Assembly: GCA_900540295.1 (NCBI GenBank)
Contig: UQFM01000002.1
Coordinates: 1 to 64,000 of the forward strand
DNA length: 64,000 nt
Origin: an uncultured Oscillospiraceae bacterium
Lineage (GTDB): Bacteria > Bacillota > Clostridia > Oscillospirales > Acutalibacteraceae
Direction of reading: 5' to 3'
Shown here: positions 32,337-42,152 of the stretch, piece by piece
Layout: each line of letters begins with the position of its first letter
Position numbering within the stretch: the first letter of the stretch is position 1
Translations under genes and position numbers: made by a program
Notes under the pieces: generated by a model
Seen by the model: the letters and a program-made list of their open reading frames with translations, nothing else
What the model was told of the DNA's origin: nothing
Database searches by the model: none

Positions 32337-33300
32337 TGCCAAAAACTGGTTCGCCTGTGAACTGCACTGCCACACCGTCCACAGCGACGGCGATTTTACG
32401 GCGGAAACCCTGCTTGCGACGGCGCGGGAACGAAAATTAGACGGCATTTGCCTGACTGACCACAACACGCAGTCGGGCGTGCCTGAAGCACAGGCAATCG
32501 GCACGCTTCCCGTACTCGGCGGGATGGAATGGACAACATATTTCGGGCATATGCCCGTACTCGATTGCAAGCGTGACGTAGACTGGCGGGACGCACTGCC
32601 CGATACGATTGACGAAAAACTGCGGCAGGTGCATGAAAACGGCGGTATCTGCGGCGTAGCGCATCCGTTTCAAATCGGAACGCCGATTTGCACGGGCGGG
32701 CATTGGGATTATAATGTGCAGGATTGGGCGCTTGTCAATTATATGGAAATCTGGTCGGAGGGTGCGCCGTATTTAAACACGGCAAACCGCCGCGCCATCC
32801 GGCTTTGGGAGTCGATTCTTGACCGAGGCTTTCATTTAACGCCCACCTTCGGGCGCGATTGGCACAGACCGACTAAGAATATATACCCTGCGGCGTGCAC
32901 GTATTTACTGTGCGACGGCAAAGATTTAACGCCTGAAAACATGAAGACGGCAATCCTTGCGGGACGCACAGTCGTTTCGGCAGGGCCGCTGTTTTATTTC
33001 GAAACGGAAACAGGCGCGACAGTCGGCGATACCGTGCAGTCGGGCGAAACCGTATTTTGTATCCATACAAATACGGCGCGTGCCGAGTCCGTACCGCATA
33101 GTGACAGGTACACACCGAAAACGGTACGTGTTTTTACAAACGGCGGGGAACTGCTTGCGGAACAGCCTTTCTGCGGCGGGGAACTGCAAATGACACTGCC
33201 GCTTGTGCCTGCGCATTGGTACCGTGCGGAGCTTTGGGGCGAAATTAACGGCGAAGAAAACTGTCAGCTCGCCGTAACCGCACCGATATATACCGCCTGA
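32329..33300 (+). CDS. CehA/McbA family metallohydrolase (PHP domain)
   Basis: A 323-residue PHP-superfamily hydrolase. Metal ligands are visible as CELHCHTVHSDGDF (about residues 8-21), LTDHNTQSG and a later CGVAHPFQ, with GRDWHRP towards the C-terminus. CehA/McbA members cleave phosphate or carbamate esters; this substrate is unknown. The start is set at ATG 32329, eight bases before the previous stop and behind GAAGGG; an in-frame extension to 32293 overlaps more. With a PLC-like protein and a hydrolase in the same operon, phosphodiester turnover is a reasonable guess. Confidence 0.85.
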   Translation: MLDAKNWFACELHCHTVHSDGDFTAETLLATARERKLDGICLTDHNTQSGVPEAQAIGTLPVLGGMEWTTYFGHMPVLDCKRDVDWRDALPDTIDEKLRQVHENGGICGVAHPFQIGTPICTGGHWDYNVQDWALVNYMEIWSEGAPYLNTANRRAIRLWESILDRGFHLTPTFGRDWHRPTKNIYPAACTYLLCDGKDLTPENMKTAILAGRTVVSAGPLFYFETETGATVGDTVQSGETVFCIHTNTARAESVPHSDRYTPKTVRVFTNGGELLAEQPFCGGELQMTLPLVPAHWYRAELWGEINGEENCQLAVTAPIYTA

Positions 33301-33780
33301 CCGCGTACCAATACAAACCAGTGGCAATGCACACCCCGTAGGGGGCGACGACTCGGCGCCCCGCAAAAATCTGCACAAACCGTAGGGGCGAATGCCTCCC
33401 TTGTGAAAGGGAGGTGGCACGGCGAAGCCGTGACGGAGGGATTCCCACCCGCGAAATCCGTGCAAACCAACGGCGGGGCACACACCCGTAGGGGCGTGCA
33501 TTGCGCGCCCGCACATTTCGCGCAAATTGACGGTTGTGTACAAACCCCGTAGGGGCGAACTGTGTTCGCCCGATGAAATTTGCTGAAACTTTGCGGGTCG
33601 TCGCGGACGCCGACCCCTACAATTGTGCATCCAATTTTAATTGTTCTGTGTAAGAGTCTTCGCCTAAGGGGCTCAGAATGACAAATTTGTGCGAACCTAT
33701 TGCGGGCAAAGTTCGGCTCCGAACATAAAAAGTTTTTGTTTTATCGATAGAGGTACGACACAAAAAGGAGAGAGATACAT
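33301..33780. repeat. Repeat-filled gap before the glycan-use region
   Basis: No gene is seen. It is the densest repeat block: GTAGGGGGCGACGACTCGGCGCCCC (about 33338-33362), a GTAGGGGCG followed by CCTCCCTTGTGAAAGGGAGG and GGCACGGCGAAGCCGTG (33382-33434), GTAGGGGCGTGCATTGCGCGCCC (about 33488-33510), GTAGGGGCGAACTGTGTTCGCCC (about 33549-33571), GGGTCGTCGCGGACGCCGACCCCTAC (33595-33620) and a TCTTCGCC...CAGAATGAC module (33656-33682). Confidence 0.85.
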
Positions 33781-35235
33781 ATGGCGAATCTTCAGAAACC
33801 GCGTGAACGGCGTTATGTCGGTGTGCGCGAAACCGTGCTGTACGGCGTGGCAAACGGCGGGCAGGTCATCGGTTACAACATGGTGCGTATGCAGTTAACC
33901 TTCTATTTGGTTACGGTATTCGGCATTCCCGCACCGGCAGTTGCCACCATGATTTTCTTTATGGGGCTTTGGGATGCCTTCAACGACCCGATTATGGGCA
34001 TGATTGTAGACCGTACCCGCACGCGGCACGGCAAGCTGCGTCCGTTTTTGCTGTTTGTGCCGATTCCGTTGGGGATTGCCACCGTGGTCTTTTTCGGCGG
34101 CGCACAGTTCCTTTCCCATGTGCAGTCGGACGCGCTGAAAATCGTTTATATGTGCATCACCTATTTCCTATGGGAATTCCTTTATACCATCGGTGACATC
34201 CCGTTTTGGGGGCTTTCGGCGGCGATTTCACCGAATCCCGAGGACCGTTCCCGTGTCATTACCTCGGCGCGCTTCATTTCGAGCATCATCGGCGGACTGC
34301 CCTCAATTCTGATTTCCGTCTGCATCGATTTGTACCGTAATGGTGTGATTCCGTGGGATTTGCGTCAGGTATTCCTGTTTCTCGGCGTTATTGCGGGTAC
34401 AGTCGGCATGGGGCTGTTCTCTTTGGCGGGTATTTTCTCCCGCGAGCGTATTGTACAGACCAGCGACGAACCGAAAATCAGCGACTGCTTCCGTTATCTG
34501 TTTAAAAACAAGCCGTTACTCTTACTGGTGCTTTCCTCTGTACTCGGTACGGTCGGCGGGATTGCCGATACCTTTACGCAGTATTTCTATGCGCTGTCTC
34601 TGGGGCTTGCAAGTCTTTCCATCGTGGTCGGTATTCCCGGGACGATTGCGGGCTTCTTCGCCTATCTTTTGTTGCCGAAGCTCGAGCGGCGCTGGAGCTC
34701 CAAGCAGATTGTCATTCGCATGGCGATTCTGCGCGCGGTTGTGACCGTCGGCATTTTCCTGTTGGGCTGCCGTTCTTATACCGATGCACGCGTCATTGCG
34801 CCGCTCATGGCACTTCAGGGCGTGTTTACGAGCCTGATTTCGAGTGTCAACATGGTTATCCCGACCAAAATGGTGGGCGACACCGTGGATTACATGGAGT
34901 GGAAAACGGGTGAGCGCGGCGAGGGCATGACCTTCTCGCTTCTGACCTTTATCAGCAAGCTGACAGGCTCTTTGAGCACGGCGGTTGCCACGGCGATTAT
35001 TCCGCTTATCGGGCTTCAGCAGGTCGGCGCGGAAATGACGCTTGCCGAGGGGGGAGCTGTCAACACACGTCTTTGGCTATGGGGTCTTGTTACGATGATT
35101 CCTTCTGTTTTAAATCTGCTTTCTTTGATTCCGTATATCTTCTATGATTTGGATCGCAAAAAGCTTGACCAAATTCATGCGGAAATCCGCGAACGCCGCG
35201 AGCAGGCGGCGCAAAGCGCAGGGGAGGAAGCGTAA
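33781..35235 (+). CDS. GPH/MFS-type glycoside-cation symporter (first copy)
   Basis: A 484-residue transporter with about 12 membrane helices of the glycoside-pentoside-hexuronide:cation symporter family. Family motifs: LWDAFNDPIMGMIVDRTRTRHGKLRPFLLF after helix 2 and DTVDYMEWKTGERGEGMTFSLLTF in the second half. The sugar is unknown; the neighbouring GH38 gene suggests a mannose-containing oligosaccharide. Strong AAGGAGAG ribosome binding site. Stop and start of the next gene overlap by one base. A second, distinct copy is at 43814. Confidence 0.92.
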   Translation: MANLQKPRERRYVGVRETVLYGVANGGQVIGYNMVRMQLTFYLVTVFGIPAPAVATMIFFMGLWDAFNDPIMGMIVDRTRTRHGKLRPFLLFVPIPLGIATVVFFGGAQFLSHVQSDALKIVYMCITYFLWEFLYTIGDIPFWGLSAAISPNPEDRSRVITSARFISSIIGGLPSILISVCIDLYRNGVIPWDLRQVFLFLGVIAGTVGMGLFSLAGIFSRERIVQTSDEPKISDCFRYLFKNKPLLLLVLSSVLGTVGGIADTFTQYFYALSLGLASLSIVVGIPGTIAGFFAYLLLPKLERRWSSKQIVIRMAILRAVVTVGIFLLGCRSYTDARVIAPLMALQGVFTSLISSVNMVIPTKMVGDTVDYMEWKTGERGEGMTFSLLTFISKLTGSLSTAVATAIIPLIGLQQVGAEMTLAEGGAVNTRLWLWGLVTMIPSVLNLLSLIPYIFYDLDRKKLDQIHAEIRERREQAAQSAGEEA

Positions 35236-36485
35236 TGGCGAAAAAATCATTCAAAATCTTCGGCTGTCTTGCCATTATTTGCATTTTGCTGTTTGATACA
35301 CTGTGCGTAGGCTTTGCGGCGGAGAAAACGGAGGAAACACAGTTGCAGTTCCGTGACGGAAAGTTTAAAATTTTAGTTTTATCCGATTTGCAGGATACAC
35401 ATACGCCGCAGAAAGAAACAACTGCGCTTATGCACGCGGCGATTGACCGCGCGAATCCAGATTTGATTATATTGCTCGGCGACAACACCGCAGGCTGGTG
35501 GAAGGGTGTGGACAAAGCGCAGACGGAAGCGGCAGTGGATGCGGTTGCGAAGCCGATTGACGAGCGCGGGATTCCGTTTGCGCTGGTATTCGGCAATCAC
35601 GACCACGAGGGGCTTTGCGATGAAAATAACGGCATGACCGAGGAAGAGGCAAAGGAATGGATTCTTGCCTGTTTCCAAAAATATAAAACCTGCCTCGCCG
35701 TCGAGGGCGAGGAGCTGACGGGCGTCGGCACTTATAATTTGCCGATTCTCGGCTCAGACGGCACAAAAAATGTGTTTAATCTTTGGCTCATGGATTCCAA
35801 CCCCTATACGCCTGATGAAGAGGGCGGCGGTTACGGCTATGTGCATGAGGATCAAACCGCGTGGTATCAAAGGACGTCCGATGCGCTGAAAGCCGAAAAC
35901 GGCGGCGAGCCGCTTCCGTCTCTGGTATTTCAGCATATCATCGTACCCGAAGCTTATGAGATGTTCAACACCGTGAAATTCGGCACGAAGGGCGCGGTAC
36001 GCGGACACGGCAGTTACAGTGACCGTTGGTTTACGGCGAATCCCGAATATATTTATGAGGGCGAATTAAACGAAGGACCCTGCCCGCCTGATGTGAACCA
36101 CGGGCAGTTCGACAGTTGGTTGCAGCAGGGCGACGTTATCGGCGCGTTTTTCGGGCATGACCACGTGAACGATTTTGCAGGTGTTTACAAGGGCATCCAC
36201 CTTGTCGCCTGCCCAGCGGTGACGTTTTACAGTTACGGCAATCACCGCGGCGTGCGCACGATTACGCTGAATGAATCCGACCTCACAAAATTCGACTCTG
36301 AAATTTTAAGCTTTGACGAGTTGACGGGCTTAAAGGTATACAATCTCTATAAGAAGAACCACGGCTATATTGAATACAAAAACAATTTTCTGCCGGCATT
36401 TTTCGGCGGAATTGCGGCGGCAGCTGTACTGACTGTCGGCGGGGTATTCCTCGGCAAGCATCTGAAAAAACGTAAAAACAAATAA
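35235..36485 (+). CDS. Membrane-anchored metallophosphoesterase
   Basis: A 416-residue calcineurin-like phosphoesterase. Residues 1-28 are a signal peptide or anchor, and residues 388-410 form a C-terminal membrane helix followed by KKRKNK, so the catalytic domain probably lies outside the cell. Metal motifs: LVLSDLQDTH, LLGDNTAGWW, VFGNHDHEG, FQHIIVP and GHDHVNDF; in the first motif Gln stands in place of the usual His, as in Dcr2-like enzymes. Overlaps the transporter gene before it by one base and precedes GH38 by 21 bp. It may remove phosphate from a glycan before uptake. Confidence 0.88.
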   Translation: MAKKSFKIFGCLAIICILLFDTLCVGFAAEKTEETQLQFRDGKFKILVLSDLQDTHTPQKETTALMHAAIDRANPDLIILLGDNTAGWWKGVDKAQTEAAVDAVAKPIDERGIPFALVFGNHDHEGLCDENNGMTEEEAKEWILACFQKYKTCLAVEGEELTGVGTYNLPILGSDGTKNVFNLWLMDSNPYTPDEEGGGYGYVHEDQTAWYQRTSDALKAENGGEPLPSLVFQHIIVPEAYEMFNTVKFGTKGAVRGHGSYSDRWFTANPEYIYEGELNEGPCPPDVNHGQFDSWLQQGDVIGAFFGHDHVNDFAGVYKGIHLVACPAVTFYSYGNHRGVRTITLNESDLTKFDSEILSFDELTGLKVYNLYKKNHGYIEYKNNFLPAFFGGIAAAAVLTVGGVFLGKHLKKRKNK

Positions 36486-36506
36486 ATCCAAAGGATAAAT
36501 ATATTT

Positions 36507-39500
36507 ATGGAAAAGCAGAAAAAACCGACAATTTATACGGTTGCAACCGCGCATTTGGATACCGTGTGGAACTGGGATTTTGAACGCACCGTGCGCGAAT
36601 ACATTCCCGCAACCTTAGACGACAACTTTAAGCTGTTTGAAAAATATCCCGACTATGTATTCAGTTTTGAGGGCGCGCGCCGTTATGAGCTGATGGAGGA
36701 GTATTACCCCGAAAAGTTTGAACAGCTCAAAAAATATGTAGCGGACGGACGTTGGTTTGTCACGGGCAGTGCCTATGAAAACGGCGACGTTAACGTACCC
36801 TCGCCCGAAGCGCTGTTTCGCAATATTTTATACGGCAACCGCTATTTTGCGGAGAAATTCGGCAAAACGAGTGTAGATATTTATCTGCCCGACTGTTTCG
36901 GCTTCGGCTATGCTTTGCCGAGCATCATCAAGCATGCGGGGCTGTTGGGCTTCACGACGCAGAAGCTGACTTGGAGCTCCGCTTACGGTATTCCGTTTGA
37001 TTTGGGACTGTGGCAGGGTGTAGACGGCAGTCGTGTATATGCGTCTTTAGACGCGCAGGATTACAGTGCGACGCTCTCGTCGGTGCGCGAACACAAGAAT
37101 GCGCCTGATAAGCTTAAAAACAATATAGAAAAATATGATTTGCCGATGACCTATCTTCTGCACGGCACGGGTGACCGCGGCGGCGCGCCGAAAGAGAAAT
37201 CCGTGCGCACCGTGGTACGCGAGAAGCAGAAAAACGGCGCGGACGGTACAGACGTCGAAATCGTCAGTGCAGACAAGGTGTTCCGCATTATGGATACGGA
37301 GTTAACCGCCGACCAGAAAGTAAAACTGCCTGTGTGGAACAATGAATTGGTTTCTACCGACCACGGCGTCGGCGGCTACACCTCGCGTGCAACGGGCAAG
37401 CGCTGGAACAAGCTGAACGAACAGCTTGCCGATGCGGCAGAGCGTTTTTCGTCTGTGGCGGCATATCTCGGCGCGGGCGCCTATCCCAAAGCGGAGCTGG
37501 ACACCGCTTGGAAGCGTGTGATTGCGCACCAATTCCATGACGACTTACCGGGTACTTCGGTAGAACGCGCCTACAAGCGAAGCTGGAACGATTATGCGCT
37601 GAGTCTGAATCAGTTTTCTCAGATTTATGAAACGGCGGCGGCACAGGTTGTTCGCCAAATGACCGTGCCTTTCAAACGCGGTACGGCGGTAGCGGTTTCC
37701 AATCCCACGCAGTTTGAAAGAACGGAAGCGGTTAAATGTATACTGCCTGAATTTCAAAATGTACGGTATATACGCGTGAAAAATGCGGCGGGTACGGCTG
37801 TTCCGTCACAAATTTCCGACGGCGTGGCTTGGTTCACTGCAACAGTGCCCGCAAACGGCATGGCGGTGTACTGCATTACGGCGGCAACAGAACCGTATGC
37901 AGACCAAAATGTGCTTTCCTGCACCGAACGCAGTCTGGAGAATCAAAAATACAAGGTGCTGTTGGACGACAACGGCGACATTTGCTCCGTTTTTGACAAG
38001 GAGTTGAAAAAAGAACTGCTATCCGCGCCCGTGCGTATGGCACTGCATAAATACAACGGTTCACACGACTGGCCCGCATGGGAGCTTACCTATAAAGAGG
38101 TTATGGCGAAACCGAAAGCCTATGCCGCCGATCCGACCTTCCGTGTTTCGGAGGACGGCGCGGCACGCGTATGCATAGAGACGCGCCGAAAGGCGGGGGA
38201 TTCCGTATTTGTACAGCGTATTTCGCTCGGATACGGCGAAAAGACCGTGCGTGTGGAAAACAAAATAGATTGGTGCAGTCCCCGCACACTGTTGAAAACG
38301 CCGTTTTCTTTTACCGTGCAAAATGAAAACGCGGCATATGATTTGGGTCTCGGCTTTATTCGCCGCGGCTTAAACACCGAAAAGCTTTACGAAGTTCCCG
38401 CGCAGAATTGGGCAGACATCAGCGGGGCGGAATTCGGTGTGTCTGTCTTGAGCGACTGCAAATACGGCTGGGACCATCCGACTGCAGATACGCTTCGGCT
38501 GACGGGAATCCACACCCCGCGCGCCGATTACCGGGGGGACAGTCAGCAAAGCTGTATGGAATTGGGACGCAACCGTTACGCATTCGGCATTTTCAGCCAT
38601 GCGGGTGAAAATTTAACCGAAACACAGGCGGCGGGCATTTGCTTCAACCAGCCCATGCGCGTGTTCAAAGCCGAATGCGGCAACGAGGGCATTTTGCCGA
38701 GCGAATATTCTTTTGCAGGCGTGTCCGACCCTGCTGTTTTGCTGCGTGCCGTCAAACAGGCCGAGGATGGAAAGCATTGGATTCTCCGTGTGAACGAAGG
38801 CGTGGGCGAAGCGCATGAAAAGGTAAAAATTACTGCGGGCGAGGGAATAAAGTCCGCTTGGATTTGCAATGCGTCGGAGGAAATCCTGGAAGAGGCGCGC
38901 GTGGAAAACGGCGAGTTGATTTTCGATATTGCGCCGTTTGCGCCGATGACCTTCCGTTTGGAACTGCAAGCGCCGAATGTATGCGCGCAGGCAAACACGG
39001 GTACGCCCGTGCGTCTGCCGTATAACTGCGCCGCAACTTCATCGAATACCAGCCGTAAGAACGGTATTCTGAAAGGGTACACCCTGCCGTCTGAGCAGTT
39101 CCCGCAGGAAATCCGCTGTAAGGATGCGGTATTCTCGCTTTCCGACGCCGAGCAAAACGCGCTCGTCTGCGGCGGGCAGACCGTACAACTGCCGAAAGGC
39201 ACGAAGAAAGCCGCGTTACTGCTGACTTCCTTAAAAGGCGATAAGGATATACCGTTTCGGAGCGGTACGCAGATACAGCTCGTATCCGTACCGGATTTTC
39301 ACGAGCGTCTGGGCGCAGGCGACTTATATGCGGCGGGTGAATCGGGCTATCTGAAACGCTGTACGCTTGCAAAGGAATTTACGCATTTGCACAGTGCGGC
39401 AGGCGATGAAATTGCCGTGCAGACATACTTGTTCTATGCGGAAGTGGATATCACGGACGATACGCTCGTACTGCCTGTGGAGGATGCAATTGTTGTGTTT

Positions 39501-39683
39501 GCGGTAACCGCGTTTGCAGAACCTGCGTGCGGCGGCGCGTTATTCCCCTTGAACGATAGATTGGAAAAAATTCCGATGACCTACCGCCGTCCGAAGCGGG
39601 AAAACCGTTTGAGCCGAATGGATAACCTCATCACCGCCCTCGGCAAAACCAAGGTGTTCGGGAAAAAGATAGAGGAACTGTAA
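36507..39683 (+). CDS. Glycoside hydrolase family 38 (alpha-mannosidase-like)
   Basis: A 1058-residue GH38 enzyme, cleaving alpha-mannosides, often from N-glycans. The N-terminal catalytic domain has ATAHLDTVWNWDFE (zinc His and Asp), the nucleophile Asp in DIYLPDCFGFGYALPSI, and AHQFHDDLPGTSVERAY near the helical region. There is no signal peptide, so the enzyme is cytosolic and acts on imported oligosaccharides. Third gene of a transporter-phosphoesterase-GH38 set. Specific linkage preference cannot be read from the sequence. Confidence 0.92.
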   Translation: MEKQKKPTIYTVATAHLDTVWNWDFERTVREYIPATLDDNFKLFEKYPDYVFSFEGARRYELMEEYYPEKFEQLKKYVADGRWFVTGSAYENGDVNVPSPEALFRNILYGNRYFAEKFGKTSVDIYLPDCFGFGYALPSIIKHAGLLGFTTQKLTWSSAYGIPFDLGLWQGVDGSRVYASLDAQDYSATLSSVREHKNAPDKLKNNIEKYDLPMTYLLHGTGDRGGAPKEKSVRTVVREKQKNGADGTDVEIVSADKVFRIMDTELTADQKVKLPVWNNELVSTDHGVGGYTSRATGKRWNKLNEQLADAAERFSSVAAYLGAGAYPKAELDTAWKRVIAHQFHDDLPGTSVERAYKRSWNDYALSLNQFSQIYETAAAQVVRQMTVPFKRGTAVAVSNPTQFERTEAVKCILPEFQNVRYIRVKNAAGTAVPSQISDGVAWFTATVPANGMAVYCITAATEPYADQNVLSCTERSLENQKYKVLLDDNGDICSVFDKELKKELLSAPVRMALHKYNGSHDWPAWELTYKEVMAKPKAYAADPTFRVSEDGAARVCIETRRKAGDSVFVQRISLGYGEKTVRVENKIDWCSPRTLLKTPFSFTVQNENAAYDLGLGFIRRGLNTEKLYEVPAQNWADISGAEFGVSVLSDCKYGWDHPTADTLRLTGIHTPRADYRGDSQQSCMELGRNRYAFGIFSHAGENLTETQAAGICFNQPMRVFKAECGNEGILPSEYSFAGVSDPAVLLRAVKQAEDGKHWILRVNEGVGEAHEKVKITAGEGIKSAWICNASEEILEEARVENGELIFDIAPFAPMTFRLELQAPNVCAQANTGTPVRLPYNCAATSSNTSRKNGILKGYTLPSEQFPQEIRCKDAVFSLSDAEQNALVCGGQTVQLPKGTKKAALLLTSLKGDKDIPFRSGTQIQLVSVPDFHERLGAGDLYAAGESGYLKRCTLAKEFTHLHSAAGDEIAVQTYLFYAEVDITDDTLVLPVEDAIVVFAVTAFAEPACGGALFPLNDRLEKIPMTYRRPKRENRLSRMDNLITALGKTKVFGKKIEEL

Positions 39684-40031
39684 AGCGATTTTGTGATTGT
39701 TCACAGCGTTTATTGTCTGATTTTTGTCGAATCTGTGCATAGCTTTTTTACTTGCGGTATGGTATGCTGTGCACAGAGGGAAAAAGAATCTTTGTGTCGG
39801 GACAAACTGTTTGCGGTATTACGGTTTAGACTTCGCGAGGTCGAGAGGGTTATATAGGTTTAAATTAGAAAAGGTGATACCTGCAAATGCCGTAGGTGTC
39901 ACCTTTTTGTTTTGTCTGTGCTTTTTTAGAGAGGAGGAGCGTCCGATGGTTCGCGTATGAAAGGATTTTGTTACAGAAATTCAACAGAAAGTACAGCAAA
40001 GCCAAATGAAAAATCGAAAGGATTGAATTTT
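39684..40031 (+). promoter_or_regulatory. Gap with terminator hairpin between GH38 and the secreted small protein
   Basis: No gene that I trust. AAAAGGTGATACCT (39869-39882) pairs with AGGTGTCACCTTTT (39894-39907), followed by T residues: a good terminator on the plus strand. Upstream, 39732-39775 is AT-rich with a possible -10 TATGCT at 39763. An in-frame stretch from 39724 to 39960 has no ribosome binding site and unnatural composition. Confidence 0.6.
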
Positions 40032-40433
40032 ATGAAAGCAAAAAAACTGATTTCCGGCTGTATTGCCGCATTGTTGGCAATTTTGACCTTAAGCTTTTCT
40101 GTGGCGGCAGAGTCACAGGATATTTCCGTTTCCGTTACATTGCGTGCAAATTCTGCGAATACGCTGATTGCATCTGCGACAAAAACCACACCGGATACAC
40201 ATTACGATGAGTTCAAGTGGACGGACGGAACAACAAACACATTAAGGGTTTGGGTTCGCAATGCCAGAGGTTATATTGTCGGACCAAAAACGCAAATATA
40301 CAAGAACGCAGGGTTTACAAAAATATGGTATAGACAGGACGAGACCTTTACAACCGGCTCGGTAGCATATATGTATGCAGAGCAGCCGAATGTGGCCTCG
40401 AAAACATTGTACGGTACAGCGAGATTCCAGTAA
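40032..40433 (+). CDS. Small secreted protein of unknown function beside an ABC transporter
   Basis: A 133-residue protein with a clear signal peptide (MKAKKLISGCIAALLAILTL, cleavage probably after AAA near residue 25-26). The mature part of about 108 residues is rich in Thr, Tyr, Asn and alternating hydrophobics, so probably a beta sandwich, with few charged patches and no Cys. I do not recognise the family; it resembles in size and style the small secreted Firmicutes proteins coded next to dedicated ABC transporters, including bacteriocin-like ones. The start at 40032 follows AAAGGA; in-frame extension to 39957 has a poor site. Two permease genes, an ATPase and an anchored protein follow. 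Confidence 0.75.
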   Translation: MKAKKLISGCIAALLAILTLSFSVAAESQDISVSVTLRANSANTLIASATKTTPDTHYDEFKWTDGTTNTLRVWVRNARGYIVGPKTQIYKNAGFTKIWYRQDETFTTGSVAYMYAEQPNVASKTLYGTARFQ

Positions 40434-40511
40434 TTCCGATTAGATAATTTCCGGTCGGGGGCAGTGCCGTCTGCACGGGGTTACCGCTCCCGACTGTTTG
40501 TAGGTGATACT

Positions 40512-41381
40512 ATGAAATTCCAAATGAAGCTGCTGTGGAAAACCCCTTCCTTTTGGCTGATGCTGGGCTTTATGTGTCTGTTTTGTGTGGGAACCTTTTG
40601 TGCAAGCTGTCTGCCGTATTACGGCATAGAGTTTATGGCGGTTCCCGCCGCTGACCAGCTTTATATCGGCAGGGGTACGGTGAGCCAAGTCTATCTTCTT
40701 GGTGTTTTGCTGCCGCTGATTGCAGCACTGCCGTTTGCGGACTCCTACTTTTGCGAGAAGCAAAAAAACACATTGCCGATTTTGCTGACCAAATATAAAA
40801 CTGCGTCACAGTATTTCTTTTCCAAGGGTGCGGCAGTGTTTCTTTCTGCGGTATTGCTGGTGCTGGTGCCGTTTTTACTGAATATGCTTTTAAATCTGCT
40901 TGCCTTCCCGATAAGTGCAATTGCAGATTATACCAATCTGAGTACAGATCAAAGTATGTATTATGTGGAACCGTATATTACGGTCAATGTTCTGTTTCCG
41001 CGTTTGCTGGTATTACATCCGTATCTTTACAATTTCCTGTTTTGTATTGCAATCTCTCTTTTTTCGGGATTGTTGGGCGTAACGGCATATGTGCTTTCTT
41101 ATTTTGTGGCGCGAAACCGCATTTGGGCGATTGTTTCTGTGTTTATTCTCAACAATCTGCTTGCCATTGTCTCGGGAATGTGCGAACCGAAAGCGAATTT
41201 CGCATTTTTACAATATCTGTTTGTCATAGACAGCCACGAGGGCAAAAAGCCTTGGATGTTTTTTGCGGCACTTGCCGTGCTTCTCCTTGCTGTTGCCTTG
41301 CTTTCCCGTAGGGCGATTGCCAAATTGGATAACGTTTTGTGTGATGCAGGAGCGTCAAAAAAGCTATGGAAAAGAAATTGA
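40512..41381 (+). CDS. ABC-2-type transporter permease subunit, first
   Basis: A 289-residue membrane protein with six predicted helices (about 15-40, 65-85, 120-150, 180-205, 215-240, 255-275). It begins KFQMKLLWKTPSFWLMLG, has the DSYFCEKQKNTLPILLTKYKT loop often seen after the second helix of ABC-2 permeases, and ends with a positively charged tail. The ATG at 40512 follows AGGTGA. Overlaps the next gene by 16 bases. Probable partner of the ATPase at 42153; the cargo is unknown. Confidence 0.75.
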   Translation: MKFQMKLLWKTPSFWLMLGFMCLFCVGTFCASCLPYYGIEFMAVPAADQLYIGRGTVSQVYLLGVLLPLIAALPFADSYFCEKQKNTLPILLTKYKTASQYFFSKGAAVFLSAVLLVLVPFLLNMLLNLLAFPISAIADYTNLSTDQSMYYVEPYITVNVLFPRLLVLHPYLYNFLFCIAISLFSGLLGVTAYVLSYFVARNRIWAIVSVFILNNLLAIVSGMCEPKANFAFLQYLFVIDSHEGKKPWMFFAALAVLLLAVALLSRRAIAKLDNVLCDAGASKKLWKRN

Positions 41382-42148
41382 AGAATCGGAATACCGCCGG
41401 CGTTTTTGCCGTGGCCGTGATTTATGCCGTTTTTAAAATCGGCTTGATGCACGGGGCGCCCTTTCATGGCTTTTCGGACGTTTTTATGAATATGATTTAT
41501 TCTCCCGCCTCGGTAGAGGGCGCGTTGTTGTCCTTTGTCATTGCGCTGATTTTGCCTATGGCACTGCAAATCCTGACGGCGTCCTGTGTAACGGAGGATT
41601 TGTCGGGGGCAGTTGTGTATATTCTGCCGCGTGCAGGTACGCTGCGGCGTTGGTTTTTCGGGAAGGTGCGGCAACTGCTTTCGGCATGTACGGCGGCGGT
41701 GAGCACTGTGACGCTTTGCATCGGCGGTTACAGCGCATATCGGTACGGAATGCCGTCAAAAAATGATTGGCGCATTTTGCTGACAGTTTTCGGAACGACT
41801 CTGCTGTTTTGTTTTTGCGCGGTTCTGTTCGTCAATGTTTTATCCGTTGCTGTAGCAGAAAAATGGGCGTGCTTTGCCGGACTTGCGGGAATGCTTTTGT
41901 GCGCCGCTGTAATTTATCCGACGCGCCGCTGCCTGCCCTTGCTGCTTGCCAATCCGATTTACAACTACTTTGTCTTGTGGCGGAAAAACGCATGGTTTTT
42001 CCAAATAGGCTACGATGCGGAATTTACGCAGGGTGACTTCTTACCCGTAGAAACGGCGGTGCTCCTTTTTGCGGTGTGTGCGGCGGCAGAAATCCTTATC
42101 GGTTTGGCAATACTTCGGAAAAAGGACTTTTTATCTTGTGGGAGATGA
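41366..42148 (+). CDS. ABC-2-type transporter permease subunit, second
   Basis: A 260-residue membrane protein with six predicted helices. Its DLSGAVVYILPRAGTLRRWFFGKV loop mirrors the corresponding loop of the first permease, so the two probably form a heterodimer. It overlaps the first permease gene by 16 bases and ends four bases before the ATPase gene. No family match beyond this layout. Confidence 0.72.
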   Translation: MEKKLKNRNTAGVFAVAVIYAVFKIGLMHGAPFHGFSDVFMNMIYSPASVEGALLSFVIALILPMALQILTASCVTEDLSGAVVYILPRAGTLRRWFFGKVRQLLSACTAAVSTVTLCIGGYSAYRYGMPSKNDWRILLTVFGTTLLFCFCAVLFVNVLSVAVAEKWACFAGLAGMLLCAAVIYPTRRCLPLLLANPIYNYFVLWRKNAWFFQIGYDAEFTQGDFLPVETAVLLFAVCAAAEILIGLAILRKKDFLSCGR

Positions 42149-42152
42149 GCAA

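Noticed and set aside
39724..39960. Possible 78-residue protein before the secreted small protein
   Set aside because: No ribosome binding site, it reads through a terminator hairpin, and the composition is not natural.
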